Of a stretch of DNA of 29,354 nt, positions 1 to 7,534 are shown in pieces. Every line of letters begins with the position of its first letter. Within the stretch, counting starts at the first letter, position 1. Made by a program: the position numbers and the translations under genes. The notes under the pieces were generated by a model, which was given only the letters and a program-made list of their open reading frames with translations, had not been told where the DNA came from and searched no databases. This DNA is from Actinocrinis sp035650855 (lineage in GTDB: Bacteria > Actinomycetota > Actinomycetes > Streptomycetales > Catenulisporaceae): positions 1-29,354 of the forward strand of contig NZ_DASRGV010000223.1 in assembly GCF_035650855.1 (NCBI RefSeq), written 5' to 3'.

Positions 1-588
1 CGGATCGGCCCCGGCCCGCGCGCGCAGGCCGCCGGCTACGCTCGCGGTCGTGCGGTCCCAGTCCAGGTACAGCTCGCGGGAGCTGGGATCGAGGAAGAGC
101 TGCCGTAGCAGGTTCCGGCCGGGGGTGAAGTTCGAGGTCAAGGCGCCGGCCAGGGCATTCACTGCGAGCAGGTCCATGTATTTGTTGGTCACGAACGCGG
201 GCAGCGGAAGCTGGCCGAGCAGCTGCGCGATCCCGGCCGGCACCCGCTCCGCCCGCGGACGCGCTCGGCGGCGCGGAGCGGGCCGGGCCAGCCGGTGCAG
301 GTGGGCGGTCGCCTCGGCGTCCAGTTGCAGCGCCTCGGCGAGCGCGTCGAGGACCTGGGCCGAAGGATGCTGATCGCGCCCCTGCTCCAGCCGCAGGTAG
401 TAGTCCGTGCTGATTCCGGCGAGCAGCGCGAGCTCCTCGCGGCGCAGCCCCGGTACCCGCCTGCGATCGCCCGCGACCAGGCCCACGTCCTCGGGACGAA
501 CCTGGTCCCGGCGGGCGCGCAGGTAGTCGCCCAGAGCGTTCGGCCTGTTCCCTTGGCTCTGCGCGGCGCCCAGCCTGTCCTTGTCCAT
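1..588 (-). CDS. XRE-family regulator with MmyB-type ligand domain (3' end cut by window edge)
   Basis: The reading frame runs from an ATG at 588 leftwards to the window edge with no stop, giving 196 visible codons. Residues about 20-78 form a helix-turn-helix of the XRE type: DYLRARRDQVRPEDVGL, then VPGLRREELALLAGIS followed by TDYYLRLEQGRD. This is the hallmark of the large actinobacterial family that carries a C-terminal MmyB-like ligand-binding domain. The remainder (PAFVTNKYMDLLAVNALAGAL and on) fits the start of that domain, which is incomplete here. These proteins usually repress or tune a divergent oxidoreductase gene, and an aldo/keto reductase diverges from it. A 13-bp palindrome at 675-687 in the shared 141-bp gap is a candidate operator. 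The family assignment is firm. The ligand and target are inferred. Confidence 0.9.
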   Translation of the reverse strand, partial: MDKDRLGAAQSQGNRPNALGDYLRARRDQVRPEDVGLVAGDRRRVPGLRREELALLAGISTDYYLRLEQGRDQHPSAQVLDALAEALQLDAEATAHLHRLARPAPRRRARPRAERVPAGIAQLLGQLPLPAFVTNKYMDLLAVNALAGALTSNFTPGRNLLRQLFLDPSSRELYLDWDRTTASVAGGLRARAGADP

Positions 589-674
589 GGTTCGAGCTTA
601 AGCGCGGGGCACGCGACGTGACTGGTCCTGCCACTCCCAGGATGCGCGGGACATACCCAGCGCGCGCGAGTCCG

Positions 675-687
675 CTCAAGACTTGAG
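675..687. promoter_or_regulatory. 13-bp palindrome between divergent regulator and reductase
   Basis: CTCAAG-A-CTTGAG is a perfect inverted repeat with a one-base centre. It lies 43 bp upstream of the reductase ATG and 87 bp upstream of the regulator ATG. A second short palindrome, GCTTAAGC (596-603), sits just upstream of the regulator start. Position and symmetry suggest an operator for the XRE regulator. Binding is not shown by sequence alone. Confidence 0.4.
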
Positions 688-729
688 AGTGGATACCGAA
701 CCGACACCGAAACCGGAGAGCCGGAACCG

Positions 730-1599
730 ATGACTGAGAACACCCTCGGCGGCACCTTCAAGATCGCCGACGATTTTGCGATCCACCGGATGGGCTACGG
801 CGCGATGCAGCTGGCCGGGCCGCACGTCTTCGGCCCGCCGAAGGACCGCGACGAGGCGATCGCGGTCCTGCGCGAGGCCGTGGACCGGGGCATCGACCAC
901 ATCGACACCGCCGACTTCTACGGCCCCTTCGTCGTCAACGAGCTGATCAAGGAAGCGCTGTACCCCTACCCCGAGCACCTGCACATCGTGACGAAGGTCG
1001 GCGCCCGGCGCGGTGACGACGGATCGTGGATCTTCCGGCGCGAGCCGGAGGACCTCAAGCTCCAGGTGCACGAGAACCTGCGCCGCCTCGGCCTCGACCA
1101 CCTCGACGTGGTCAACTTCCGGGTCGGAACCGCGGAGGGGACGGGCCACGAGCCGCGGTTCGCCGAGAAGTTCGGCGCGCTGGCCGAGCTGCGGCAGCAG
1201 GGCTTGATCCGGCACCTGGGCGTCAGCAGCGTCAGCGACGAGCAGCTCACCGAGGCGCAGGCGATCGCGCCGGTGGTCACGGTGCAGAACCTCTACAACG
1301 TGGCCCGCCGCGAGGACGACGCGTTGGTCGACCGGTGCGCGGCCGAGGGCATCGCCTACGCGGCCTTCTTTCCGCTCGGCGGCTTCACCCCGCTGCAGTC
1401 GAGCACCCTCGGCGAAGTCGCCGCCCGCCTCGGCACCACGCCGCACAACGTCGCCCTCGCCTGGCTGCTGCACCGTTCGCCGACCATGGTCCTCATCCCG
1501 GGCACCTCCTCCCGTAGCCACCTGCGCGAGAACATCGCCGCCGCCGACCTCGTGCTTCCGGACGACGCGCTGGCTGAATTGAACGCGATCGGCGCCTGA
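730..1599 (+). CDS. aldo/keto reductase, YdbC/PdxI type (candidate pyridoxal reductase)
   Basis: A cytoplasmic NAD(P)H-dependent reductase of 289 aa, the usual single (beta/alpha)8-barrel size. The sequence follows E. coli YdbC, now PdxI (a pyridoxal reductase), closely: LGYGAMQLAGP-like N-terminus (here RMGYGAMQLAGPHVFGPP), HIDTADFYGP, TKVGARRG, VQNLYN, FFPLGGFTPLQSSTL and LIPGTSSRSHLREN. Catalytic-site residues visible are D59, Y64 and K89. The usual catalytic His (DxxxxH) is Arg here (R131 in DVVNFR), as it is in the YdbC group, so this is a family trait and not damage. GGAGAG upstream (about 716) serves as the ribosome site. The gene diverges from the XRE regulator, which may control it. 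The substrate pyridoxal is inferred from similarity; another small aldehyde is possible. Confidence 0.9.
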   Translation: MTENTLGGTFKIADDFAIHRMGYGAMQLAGPHVFGPPKDRDEAIAVLREAVDRGIDHIDTADFYGPFVVNELIKEALYPYPEHLHIVTKVGARRGDDGSWIFRREPEDLKLQVHENLRRLGLDHLDVVNFRVGTAEGTGHEPRFAEKFGALAELRQQGLIRHLGVSSVSDEQLTEAQAIAPVVTVQNLYNVARREDDALVDRCAAEGIAYAAFFPLGGFTPLQSSTLGEVAARLGTTPHNVALAWLLHRSPTMVLIPGTSSRSHLRENIAAADLVLPDDALAELNAIGA

Positions 1600-1633
1600 G
1601 CCCCGCGCTGTCCCGTCGAACGGGACAGACGCG

Positions 1634-1670
1634 TGTTGCCGCCGCAGGTTCGGGACCTGCGGCGGCAACA
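1634..1670. terminator. bidirectional terminator hairpin between convergent genes
   Basis: A perfect 16-bp stem (1634-1649 paired with 1655-1670) with a 5-nt loop is followed by TGTTTTG. It sits in the 97-bp gap between the convergent reductase and glycoside hydrolase genes and can stop transcription from both sides. Confidence 0.8.
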
Positions 1671-1696
1671 TGTTTTGAACTATCGGATCGTGCCGG

Positions 1697-4306
1697 TCAG
1701 CCCAGCGCGGCGGGGGCCACGGTGATCTGGTCGATGTCCGGTGCGTAGGCGCTCGGATTGGCGAAGGTGATGCTGTTCGATCCGGCGTTGAGCTGGACCG
1801 TCACGTCGAGGGTCCAGAACTGGCTCCACGAGTAGGTGTTGCGGAAGTGCGCCGTCACGTTCGTGCCGGCCGAGGTGGTGATGACGGCGGCGCGGTCGAT
1901 CAGGTTCTCGTTGTAGTTGCCTGAGTTGGTGCTGTCGTCGTTGGCGTAGGTGACGGCGACCCGGTAGCTGCCGGAGGTCGGCGCGTTGATCCCGTTGAAC
2001 GTCAGCGTGTTGGCTGAGCCGTTGCCGATGTAGCCCACGTACTTACCGCCCGACGCGTAGGCGTTGCTCGTGACCACTGCTGTGCCGCCGAGCGTGTTGC
2101 CGGACGCTTCGGCCTGGTAGGTGACCGCGGAGGCCGCGTCGGCGGTGTCCGGGGTTACGTCGAGACGGTCGATCCTTGCGCTGGCCGCGCCGGTCGCGGT
2201 GTATGCGACATCGTTGATTCCCGCGTGCAGGAAGACCCGGTTCGAGGTCTGATTCCAGCAGACGCACGACGTCGGACTGGTCGCGACGTTCTCCAAGGTC
2301 GCGCCGTCGAGAGCGAGCTGGAAACCGTTCGAGGTCGCCGCGGCGCTGGTGGCGTAGCGCAGGCCGAGCGTGTAGTAGCCGTCCGCATCGGCCTCCACCG
2401 CGAAGGTGGTGGTCGAGGATGCGGGCGCGGTCACGTAGCCGGTGCCGGTGTAGCCGGTCTGCGCGGAGTCGGTGCTCGCGCCACCGGACAGGTCGGCGGT
2501 CTCGGCTTCGTAGCGCGTGGCCGAACCGGTGACTCCCGGGATCGCGTTCGGCGTGTAGGTCAGGTCGATGCGGTCGAGGGTGACCTGACCGGTCGCGGTG
2601 CCGAATGAGGGGTCTGAAACGCCGTACGTCAGCGTGTGCGTGCCGGCGGTCAGGGTGACGTACTGGTCGAGGTGCGAGCGGAACACCCAGTTGAGTGTGG
2701 CTGGGTAGTTCAGGTAGGACCAGGACCCCGAGTCGATGCGGAAGATTTCTTGTGCGGGCAGGGCTGTTTGGTTGCCGTAGAAGGTGCTGAGCAGATACCG
2801 GCCGGTGCTCGGCACGTTGACGGTGAACACCACGCGGCTGTCGGACTGGCTGATCGAGCCGACGTCCTGGCCGCCGGAGGTGGCGTGGCCGTAGTAGTTC
2901 GAGACGGAACCCTGGCTGTAGACCGTCGCGTCGGTGAGTGCGGCGTTTTCCGCCTCATAGCGGCCCGACCATGCGGTGTCGGTCGCGACCGTGCCGGATG
3001 CTGCTGTGGCCGGGGTCACGACGACCTGGTACGCGGCCATCGGATCGGTCGTGGCGACCGGGACGGTGACTGAGCCGCCGGAGACCGTGTAATCGCCCTC
3101 TGCGATGCTCTTCGGGGTGTAGGCGGCGCCGTCGTACCCGGTCCAGGTCGTGGATTGGATGGAGACGTGCACCTTGCTGCCGAACGTGCTCGACGGGACG
3201 TTGGTCAGCACCAGGTTCGAGGCCGCCGAGGTGCCGCCGAGCAGGATGCGCGCCTGCTTCTTGCCGGTGTCCAGGGCGGCGACGCCTTGCAGCGTGTCCA
3301 CGGTGTTCGGGCTGGGCGGTGTGACGGCGACGGTGTTTCCGGTCAGCTGGCCGTACCAGTCGTACAGCCACCAGGAGCCGTCCGGCTTGTCGGCCTCCAC
3401 CGCGTTGTCCGAGTAGTTCTCGGCGATGTCCCAGAACGCCTGGTCCGCGTCGACCTTGGCGTTCTCGAACATGGAGATCCACTGCACCAGCTGGCCCGGG
3501 TCGGAAAGGTCGCGCTGGTCGGCGTATTCGTCGATGTTCACCGGGATGTTGCCGAGGCCGAGCGAGGACTCGATGGAGTGCAGCGAGGCCAGGTTGTTCG
3601 GGAAGTTCGAGATCGACGACGGCGCGAGCTCGTGCCAGGTGATGACGTCGGGCAGCACGCCGTTCGCCTTGGCGTAGCCCAGGAAGCCGGAGAAGATGCT
3701 CGCGTCGTAGACCGCGGTGTTGGGTCCGGCGATGACCGCGCTCGGGTCGTCCGCCTTGATCCGGTGGTAGATCGTGGCCCAGTCGGACTCGAACTTGGAC
3801 AGGTTGGAGCTGAGCGGGCTGTACCAGTTGCCGTCCGGTTCGTTGAAGGGCACGTACACGTAGTGGCTGTGGTACGGGCTCGCCTTCAGCGAGGCGGCGA
3901 CTGTGTCGATCACGGATTCGTAGTCCGCGAGGCCATTGTTCTGATAGGGCCATTGCGAGTAGTAGTCCTGAACGTAGACCAGGATCTGCGATCCGCCGGC
4001 GGCGACGAACTCTCCGGCGACCTTGTCGGCGTCGCCGCCGGGATGCTGCGCTCCGTTCGGCGGCTTCTGCGCGATGGTGCGCACGTGCAGCGGCGCGAGC
4101 AGCGGAAGGCCGGGCACACCGTCCTGTGCCAGACCGTAGAGCGCGCCGGATGCACCGTGGTACACGGGTCCTGTGCTGGAGCCGAGGTTCACGGTGATCT
4201 GTTGCGTGGCGGCGTGCGCCGGGGCGGTGGTCGTGACGAGAGCGGTTCCTATCAGGGCCGCGCTCATGAGGGATCCGGTGGTTTTGCGCATGGGTAGGTG
4301 GAACAT
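1697..4306 (-). CDS. secreted glycoside hydrolase with three C-terminal carbohydrate-binding modules
   Basis: An 869-aa exported enzyme. The ATG at 4306 is chosen because it is preceded by GAAGGGA and opens a clear Sec signal peptide (cleavage near A32, APAHA). The open frame continues further upstream, but that part is the shadow of the permease gene. Residues about 35-330 look like a (beta/alpha)8 clan-A glycosidase: E156 in PFNEPDG is the likely acid/base and E260 in VNIDEYA the likely nucleophile. About 330-445 is a beta-rich accessory region. Three galactose-binding-like beta-sandwich modules of the CBM6/CBM35 kind follow at about 449-584 (RYEAENA), 598-726 (RYEAETA) and 735-869 (TYQAEAS). 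It is the last gene of the lacI-importer operon, 23 bp after the permease, so it probably releases the oligosaccharide that the importer takes up. The GH family number and exact linkage cannot be read; the adjacent alpha-galactosidase suggests a galactose-containing glycan. Confidence 0.85.
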   Translation of the reverse strand: MFHLPMRKTTGSLMSAALIGTALVTTTAPAHAATQQITVNLGSSTGPVYHGASGALYGLAQDGVPGLPLLAPLHVRTIAQKPPNGAQHPGGDADKVAGEFVAAGGSQILVYVQDYYSQWPYQNNGLADYESVIDTVAASLKASPYHSHYVYVPFNEPDGNWYSPLSSNLSKFESDWATIYHRIKADDPSAVIAGPNTAVYDASIFSGFLGYAKANGVLPDVITWHELAPSSISNFPNNLASLHSIESSLGLGNIPVNIDEYADQRDLSDPGQLVQWISMFENAKVDADQAFWDIAENYSDNAVEADKPDGSWWLYDWYGQLTGNTVAVTPPSPNTVDTLQGVAALDTGKKQARILLGGTSAASNLVLTNVPSSTFGSKVHVSIQSTTWTGYDGAAYTPKSIAEGDYTVSGGSVTVPVATTDPMAAYQVVVTPATAASGTVATDTAWSGRYEAENAALTDATVYSQGSVSNYYGHATSGGQDVGSISQSDSRVVFTVNVPSTGRYLLSTFYGNQTALPAQEIFRIDSGSWSYLNYPATLNWVFRSHLDQYVTLTAGTHTLTYGVSDPSFGTATGQVTLDRIDLTYTPNAIPGVTGSATRYEAETADLSGGASTDSAQTGYTGTGYVTAPASSTTTFAVEADADGYYTLGLRYATSAAATSNGFQLALDGATLENVATSPTSCVCWNQTSNRVFLHAGINDVAYTATGAASARIDRLDVTPDTADAASAVTYQAEASGNTLGGTAVVTSNAYASGGKYVGYIGNGSANTLTFNGINAPTSGSYRVAVTYANDDSTNSGNYNENLIDRAAVITTSAGTNVTAHFRNTYSWSQFWTLDVTVQLNAGSNSITFANPSAYAPDIDQITVAPAALG

Positions 4307-4329
4307 CGTTGTCCCTTCGGGGGCCTTAC

Positions 4330-5172
4330 TTACTTGACTGCGCCGCTGGTGATGCCGGCGATGATGCGACGCTGCGCGATGACGAAGACCGCGACCATCG
4401 GCAGCGACATGAGGGCCACGTAGGCGAAGATCAGGTGCCAGTTGTTCAGGTAGAGCGCCGCGCTGGCGACCTGGTACAGGTTCAGCGGCAGGGTCGCGTC
4501 CGCGCCGCCGCCGAGCACGAAGAACGCGTAGAACACGTCCGACCAGGCGAACAGCATGACCATGATGGTCGCGGTGGCGATCACCGGGCGCAGCAGCGGC
4601 AGGACGATACGGGTGAACACCTTCCACGAGCCGGCGCCGTCGATGCGGGCCGCCTCTTCCAGTTCGTACGGCAGCGTTCTGATGAAGCCGGTCATGAAGA
4701 AGATCGCCGTGGACAGGTACATCCCGGTGTACACCGCGATCATCCCGGGCCTGGTGTTGGCCAGGCCGAGCTGCCGCAGCTCCATCACGATCGTGATGAC
4801 CGCGGGCGGCAGCAGCAGACCACTGATGCTCAGCGCGTACGCCGCCGAGACCAGCCGGCCGGAGCGGCGGGCGAACACCCACGCCGCGCCCGCGCCGAGC
4901 AGCAGCACCAGGACCACGGACGGGACCACCACCAGCACGCTGTTGACGAAGCCGCGCAGCATCTGGCCCTGGTCGAAGGTGTCGCGGTAGTTGGTCGCGG
5001 GCTGCCAGTGCCGCGGCAGCGCGAGATTCGGCTTGATCGCCTCGCCCTGCGGCTTGGCCGAGGTGACCAGCACCAGCCACAGCGGCACGCCGATGAACAC
5101 CAGCGCCATCGCCACGACGAGGGCCGGTCGCAGGGTTCGATAGCTCAGGGTTCGATAACTCAGCACTCTCAC
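4330..5172 (-). CDS. ABC sugar transporter permease, MalG type
   Basis: A 280-aa inner-membrane subunit of a carbohydrate uptake (CUT1) ABC importer, with about six transmembrane segments. The EAA loop that contacts the ATPase reads EEAARIDGAGSWKVFTRIVLP. The GTG at 5172 is chosen because it overlaps the stop of the preceding permease as GTGA, the usual translational-coupling arrangement; GTG 5166 is a possible alternative. The frame continues open upstream but there only shadows the first permease. The N-terminus contains a tandem repeat (LSYRT LSYRT) from a 15-bp duplication. No ATPase gene is present nearby, so a shared MsiK-like ATPase elsewhere in the genome is the likely motor (inference from how actinobacterial CUT1 systems usually work). 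Confidence 0.93.
   Translation of the reverse strand: MRVLSYRTLSYRTLRPALVVAMALVFIGVPLWLVLVTSAKPQGEAIKPNLALPRHWQPATNYRDTFDQGQMLRGFVNSVLVVVPSVVLVLLLGAGAAWVFARRSGRLVSAAYALSISGLLLPPAVITIVMELRQLGLANTRPGMIAVYTGMYLSTAIFFMTGFIRTLPYELEEAARIDGAGSWKVFTRIVLPLLRPVIATATIMVMLFAWSDVFYAFFVLGGGADATLPLNLYQVASAALYLNNWHLIFAYVALMSLPMVAVFVIAQRRIIAGITSGAVK
5131..5160. repeat. 15-bp tandem duplication inside the MalG-type permease start
   Basis: Two adjacent copies, CAGGGTTCGATAGCT and CAGGGTTCGATAACT, differ by one base. The 15-bp length keeps the frame and duplicates LSYRT in the cytoplasmic N-terminus of the permease. It looks like a recent slippage event. Confidence 0.75.
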
Positions 5173-6170
5173 AGCAGCACCCGCTCCCTGCGCCGCATCC
5201 CGAGGATCACCGGGATCGCGATCACGACCACCACGGCGAAGAGCACCAGGCTCATCGCGGAGGCCTGCGCGTACAGCCCCTCGCCGAAGATGCGGAACAT
5301 GTAGATGTTGAACACCTGCGTCGAGTCGGCCGGGCCGCCCTTCGTGGTGGCCTGCACGATGTCGAAGGTGTTCATCGACCCGATCAGGGCCGTGGTCACG
5401 TTGAAGGTCAGCGCCGGCGCCAGCATCGGGAACCGGATCGACCAGAACGCGCGCCACGCCCCGGCGCCGTCGAGCGCCGCCGCCTCGGTCACGTCGCCCG
5501 GAATCGACTTGAGCCCGGCCAGGTACACCAGCATCGCCAGGCCCATCCACTTCCAGCCGTGGATGACGGTCAGCAGCACCAGCGTCCACGTGGTCGAACC
5601 GAGCCAGGCGATGTCCACGTGCGTGCCGGTCAGGTCGGAAAGCAGGGCATTGACAGCTCCGTCCTGGTTGAGCAGCGCCTGGAACACGTAGCCGACCGCG
5701 AGCGCGGACAGCAGCACCGGCAGGAAGAACACCGCGCGGAAGAACCGGTTGAACCGGGTGTCCTTCTCCAGCAGCAGCGCCAGGATCAGCCCGAAGCCGT
5801 TCTGGAAGACCGCCACGCCCACCGCGTATTCCAGCGTGGTGCGCAGCGCGAGCTGCAGTGAGCCGTCGTGGGCGATGGTGCGGAAGTTCGACAGGCCCGC
5901 GAAGGAGATCGAGGAGTGGAACGCGGACCAGTTGGTGAACGGGTAGAAGAAGTTGAGCACGTTCGGGACGAGGAAGAAGGCTGCGAAGACGGCGAGCGCG
6001 GGCAGCGCGAACCACCACGGGTGCTGCACCCGCCGCTTCGCGCTGCCGCCGCGCGGTCCGGTGAACGGCCGCCCACCGCGTCGGCGCAGCCGGGACGCCC
6101 CAGTGGACGCCCCGGTTTCCCGCCCCGACGCCGCATTGCGCGCGGCGTCAAGTACGGACGTGTCGCGCAT
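5169..6170 (-). CDS. ABC sugar transporter permease, MalF type
   Basis: A 333-aa CUT1 permease. A long basic N-terminal tail (about residues 1-50, rich in Arg and Gly) precedes the first membrane helix (FALPALAVFAAFFLVPNVLNFF). The EAA loop reads EAAALDGAGAWRAFWSIRFPML. It begins one base after the stop of the binding-protein gene and overlaps the next permease by four bases, so the three transporter genes are translationally coupled. It pairs with the MalG-type subunit to form the channel for the sugar delivered by the lipoprotein. The substrate is inferred from context (galactosides or a galactose-containing oligosaccharide), not from the permease sequence. Confidence 0.93.
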   Translation of the reverse strand: MRDTSVLDAARNAASGRETGASTGASRLRRRGGRPFTGPRGGSAKRRVQHPWWFALPALAVFAAFFLVPNVLNFFYPFTNWSAFHSSISFAGLSNFRTIAHDGSLQLALRTTLEYAVGVAVFQNGFGLILALLLEKDTRFNRFFRAVFFLPVLLSALAVGYVFQALLNQDGAVNALLSDLTGTHVDIAWLGSTTWTLVLLTVIHGWKWMGLAMLVYLAGLKSIPGDVTEAAALDGAGAWRAFWSIRFPMLAPALTFNVTTALIGSMNTFDIVQATTKGGPADSTQVFNIYMFRIFGEGLYAQASAMSLVLFAVVVVIAIPVILGMRRRERVLL

Positions 6171-6171
6171 G

Positions 6172-7488
6172 TCAGAACCCAGCCACGCCGCGCGCCTTGA
6201 GCACCTGGGTGAACTGGTCCTCGCAGGCCTGCGCCACCTGCTGCGGGGTCTTGGTGCCGTAGATCATGTCGGCCAGGGCCAGGTGCATGTCCGGCGCCGT
6301 CAGGGCCTTGACCTGGAACACGCCGGTCGCCGTCGGCAGCGCCTGGGCCTGTGCGATCGCGGTCTGCGGCAGGCCGTCCGGGTTCGGCACCGAGGGCTCC
6401 ACCGAGACGATCTTCTGCGCGTCGATGTAGTCCTTGTAGTCGGTGGTCAGCCAGAAGTCGATGAACTGCCTGGCCGCGTTCTCCTTCGCCGAGTCGCCGG
6501 TGTTGAACGCGACCACGCCGTTGGTCTGGTCGGGGGAGTACTCGGCCTGCGCGGCGGAGTTGGCCACCGGGAACCAGCCGATCGCCTGGTCCATCTGCGC
6601 GGTCGAGTAAGAGGCCTGGATCTCCGACTGGAGCGAGGTGACGTTCACCGCCATCGCCGCGGTGCCCTTCATGATCGCGGTTCCCTGGTCCACGAAGGTG
6701 CCGGTCTTGTAGTCGGCCTGGGCCAGTCCGCCGTCGAGGACCTGGGTCTTGTACTTCGTGATAGCGCTAACAATCGCGGGATCGGTCCAGGAGTCCTTGT
6801 TCGCGTTGAGCGCGCTCCAGAACGAGGCGGGCAGGTCCGTCATCTGCAGCTGGACCTGCCACTGCAGCGGCCACTTGTCCCCGCCGACCTCGAAGAACGG
6901 CGCGACGCCCGCGTCCTTCTGCTTGATCAGCTTCGCGTCGGCCAGCAGCTCGTCATAGCTCTTGGGCATGCTGGTGATGGCCGCCCGCGCGAAATCGGCC
7001 TTGTTGTAGTACACGCCGAGCACCGCCGGCGAGGTGACGACCGCGGCGTAGCGGTGCCCGTCCACCTGGCCGAGGGACTGCTCGGTGGAGCCGAGCTGCT
7101 TGATCCACGGCTCGTTGTCGAGGCTGAGCAGGTTCTGCGCGGGGTTGATGAACGGCAGCGTGGACTGGGTCGGCTGCCAGAAGGCCAGATCCGGCTTCTC
7201 GCCCGAGGCCAGCTTGGTCGGGAAGTTCGATTCGTACGGGTCCGGGACGACCACGGTGTTCACGGTCGCGCCGGTCGCCTTCTCGAAGGCCGATATCACC
7301 TGCTTCGGCTCGCCGACGCTGTTCTGCGCGGTCCAGAAGGTGAGCGTCACGCCCTTGAGCGAGGCGGTCGGGTTGAGCGAGCCGGAGGCGGCCGGGGCGG
7401 ACGAGCCGCCGCTGCTCGGGTTGGAGCAGGCGGCCGCGCCGAGGGCGAGGGCGCAGCCGAGCGCCGCGCCGGTCAGAATCTTCTTCAT
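6172..7488 (-). CDS. extracellular sugar-binding lipoprotein of the ABC importer
   Basis: A 438-aa substrate-binding protein of the CUT1 (family 1) type. It starts MKKILTG and has a lipobox LGAAAC with C21 as the lipidated cysteine, followed by a Ser/Gly linker. The mature part has the usual features: VTLTFWTAQN near the N-terminus, ATGATVNTVVVPDPYESNFPTKLASGEKPDLAFWQ, and a late region ENAARQFIDFW. It lies 46 bp downstream of lacI and one base before the MalF-type permease. It would capture the oligosaccharide at the cell surface and hand it to the permeases. No good ribosome site is seen before the ATG at 7488, which may indicate dependence on the preceding gene. The ligand cannot be read from the sequence. 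Confidence 0.93.
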   Translation of the reverse strand: MKKILTGAALGCALALGAAACSNPSSGGSSAPAASGSLNPTASLKGVTLTFWTAQNSVGEPKQVISAFEKATGATVNTVVVPDPYESNFPTKLASGEKPDLAFWQPTQSTLPFINPAQNLLSLDNEPWIKQLGSTEQSLGQVDGHRYAAVVTSPAVLGVYYNKADFARAAITSMPKSYDELLADAKLIKQKDAGVAPFFEVGGDKWPLQWQVQLQMTDLPASFWSALNANKDSWTDPAIVSAITKYKTQVLDGGLAQADYKTGTFVDQGTAIMKGTAAMAVNVTSLQSEIQASYSTAQMDQAIGWFPVANSAAQAEYSPDQTNGVVAFNTGDSAKENAARQFIDFWLTTDYKDYIDAQKIVSVEPSVPNPDGLPQTAIAQAQALPTATGVFQVKALTAPDMHLALADMIYGTKTPQQVAQACEDQFTQVLKARGVAGF

Positions 7489-7534
7489 CGAAGTCTGCTT
7501 TCCGTCGGATGAGGGTGAGGGTGGATGCGGCTGG

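Noticed and set aside
4307..5080. N-terminal extension of the secreted hydrolase
   Set aside because: It covers the MalG-type permease in the wrong frame. The ATG at 4306 has a ribosome site and begins a signal peptide.
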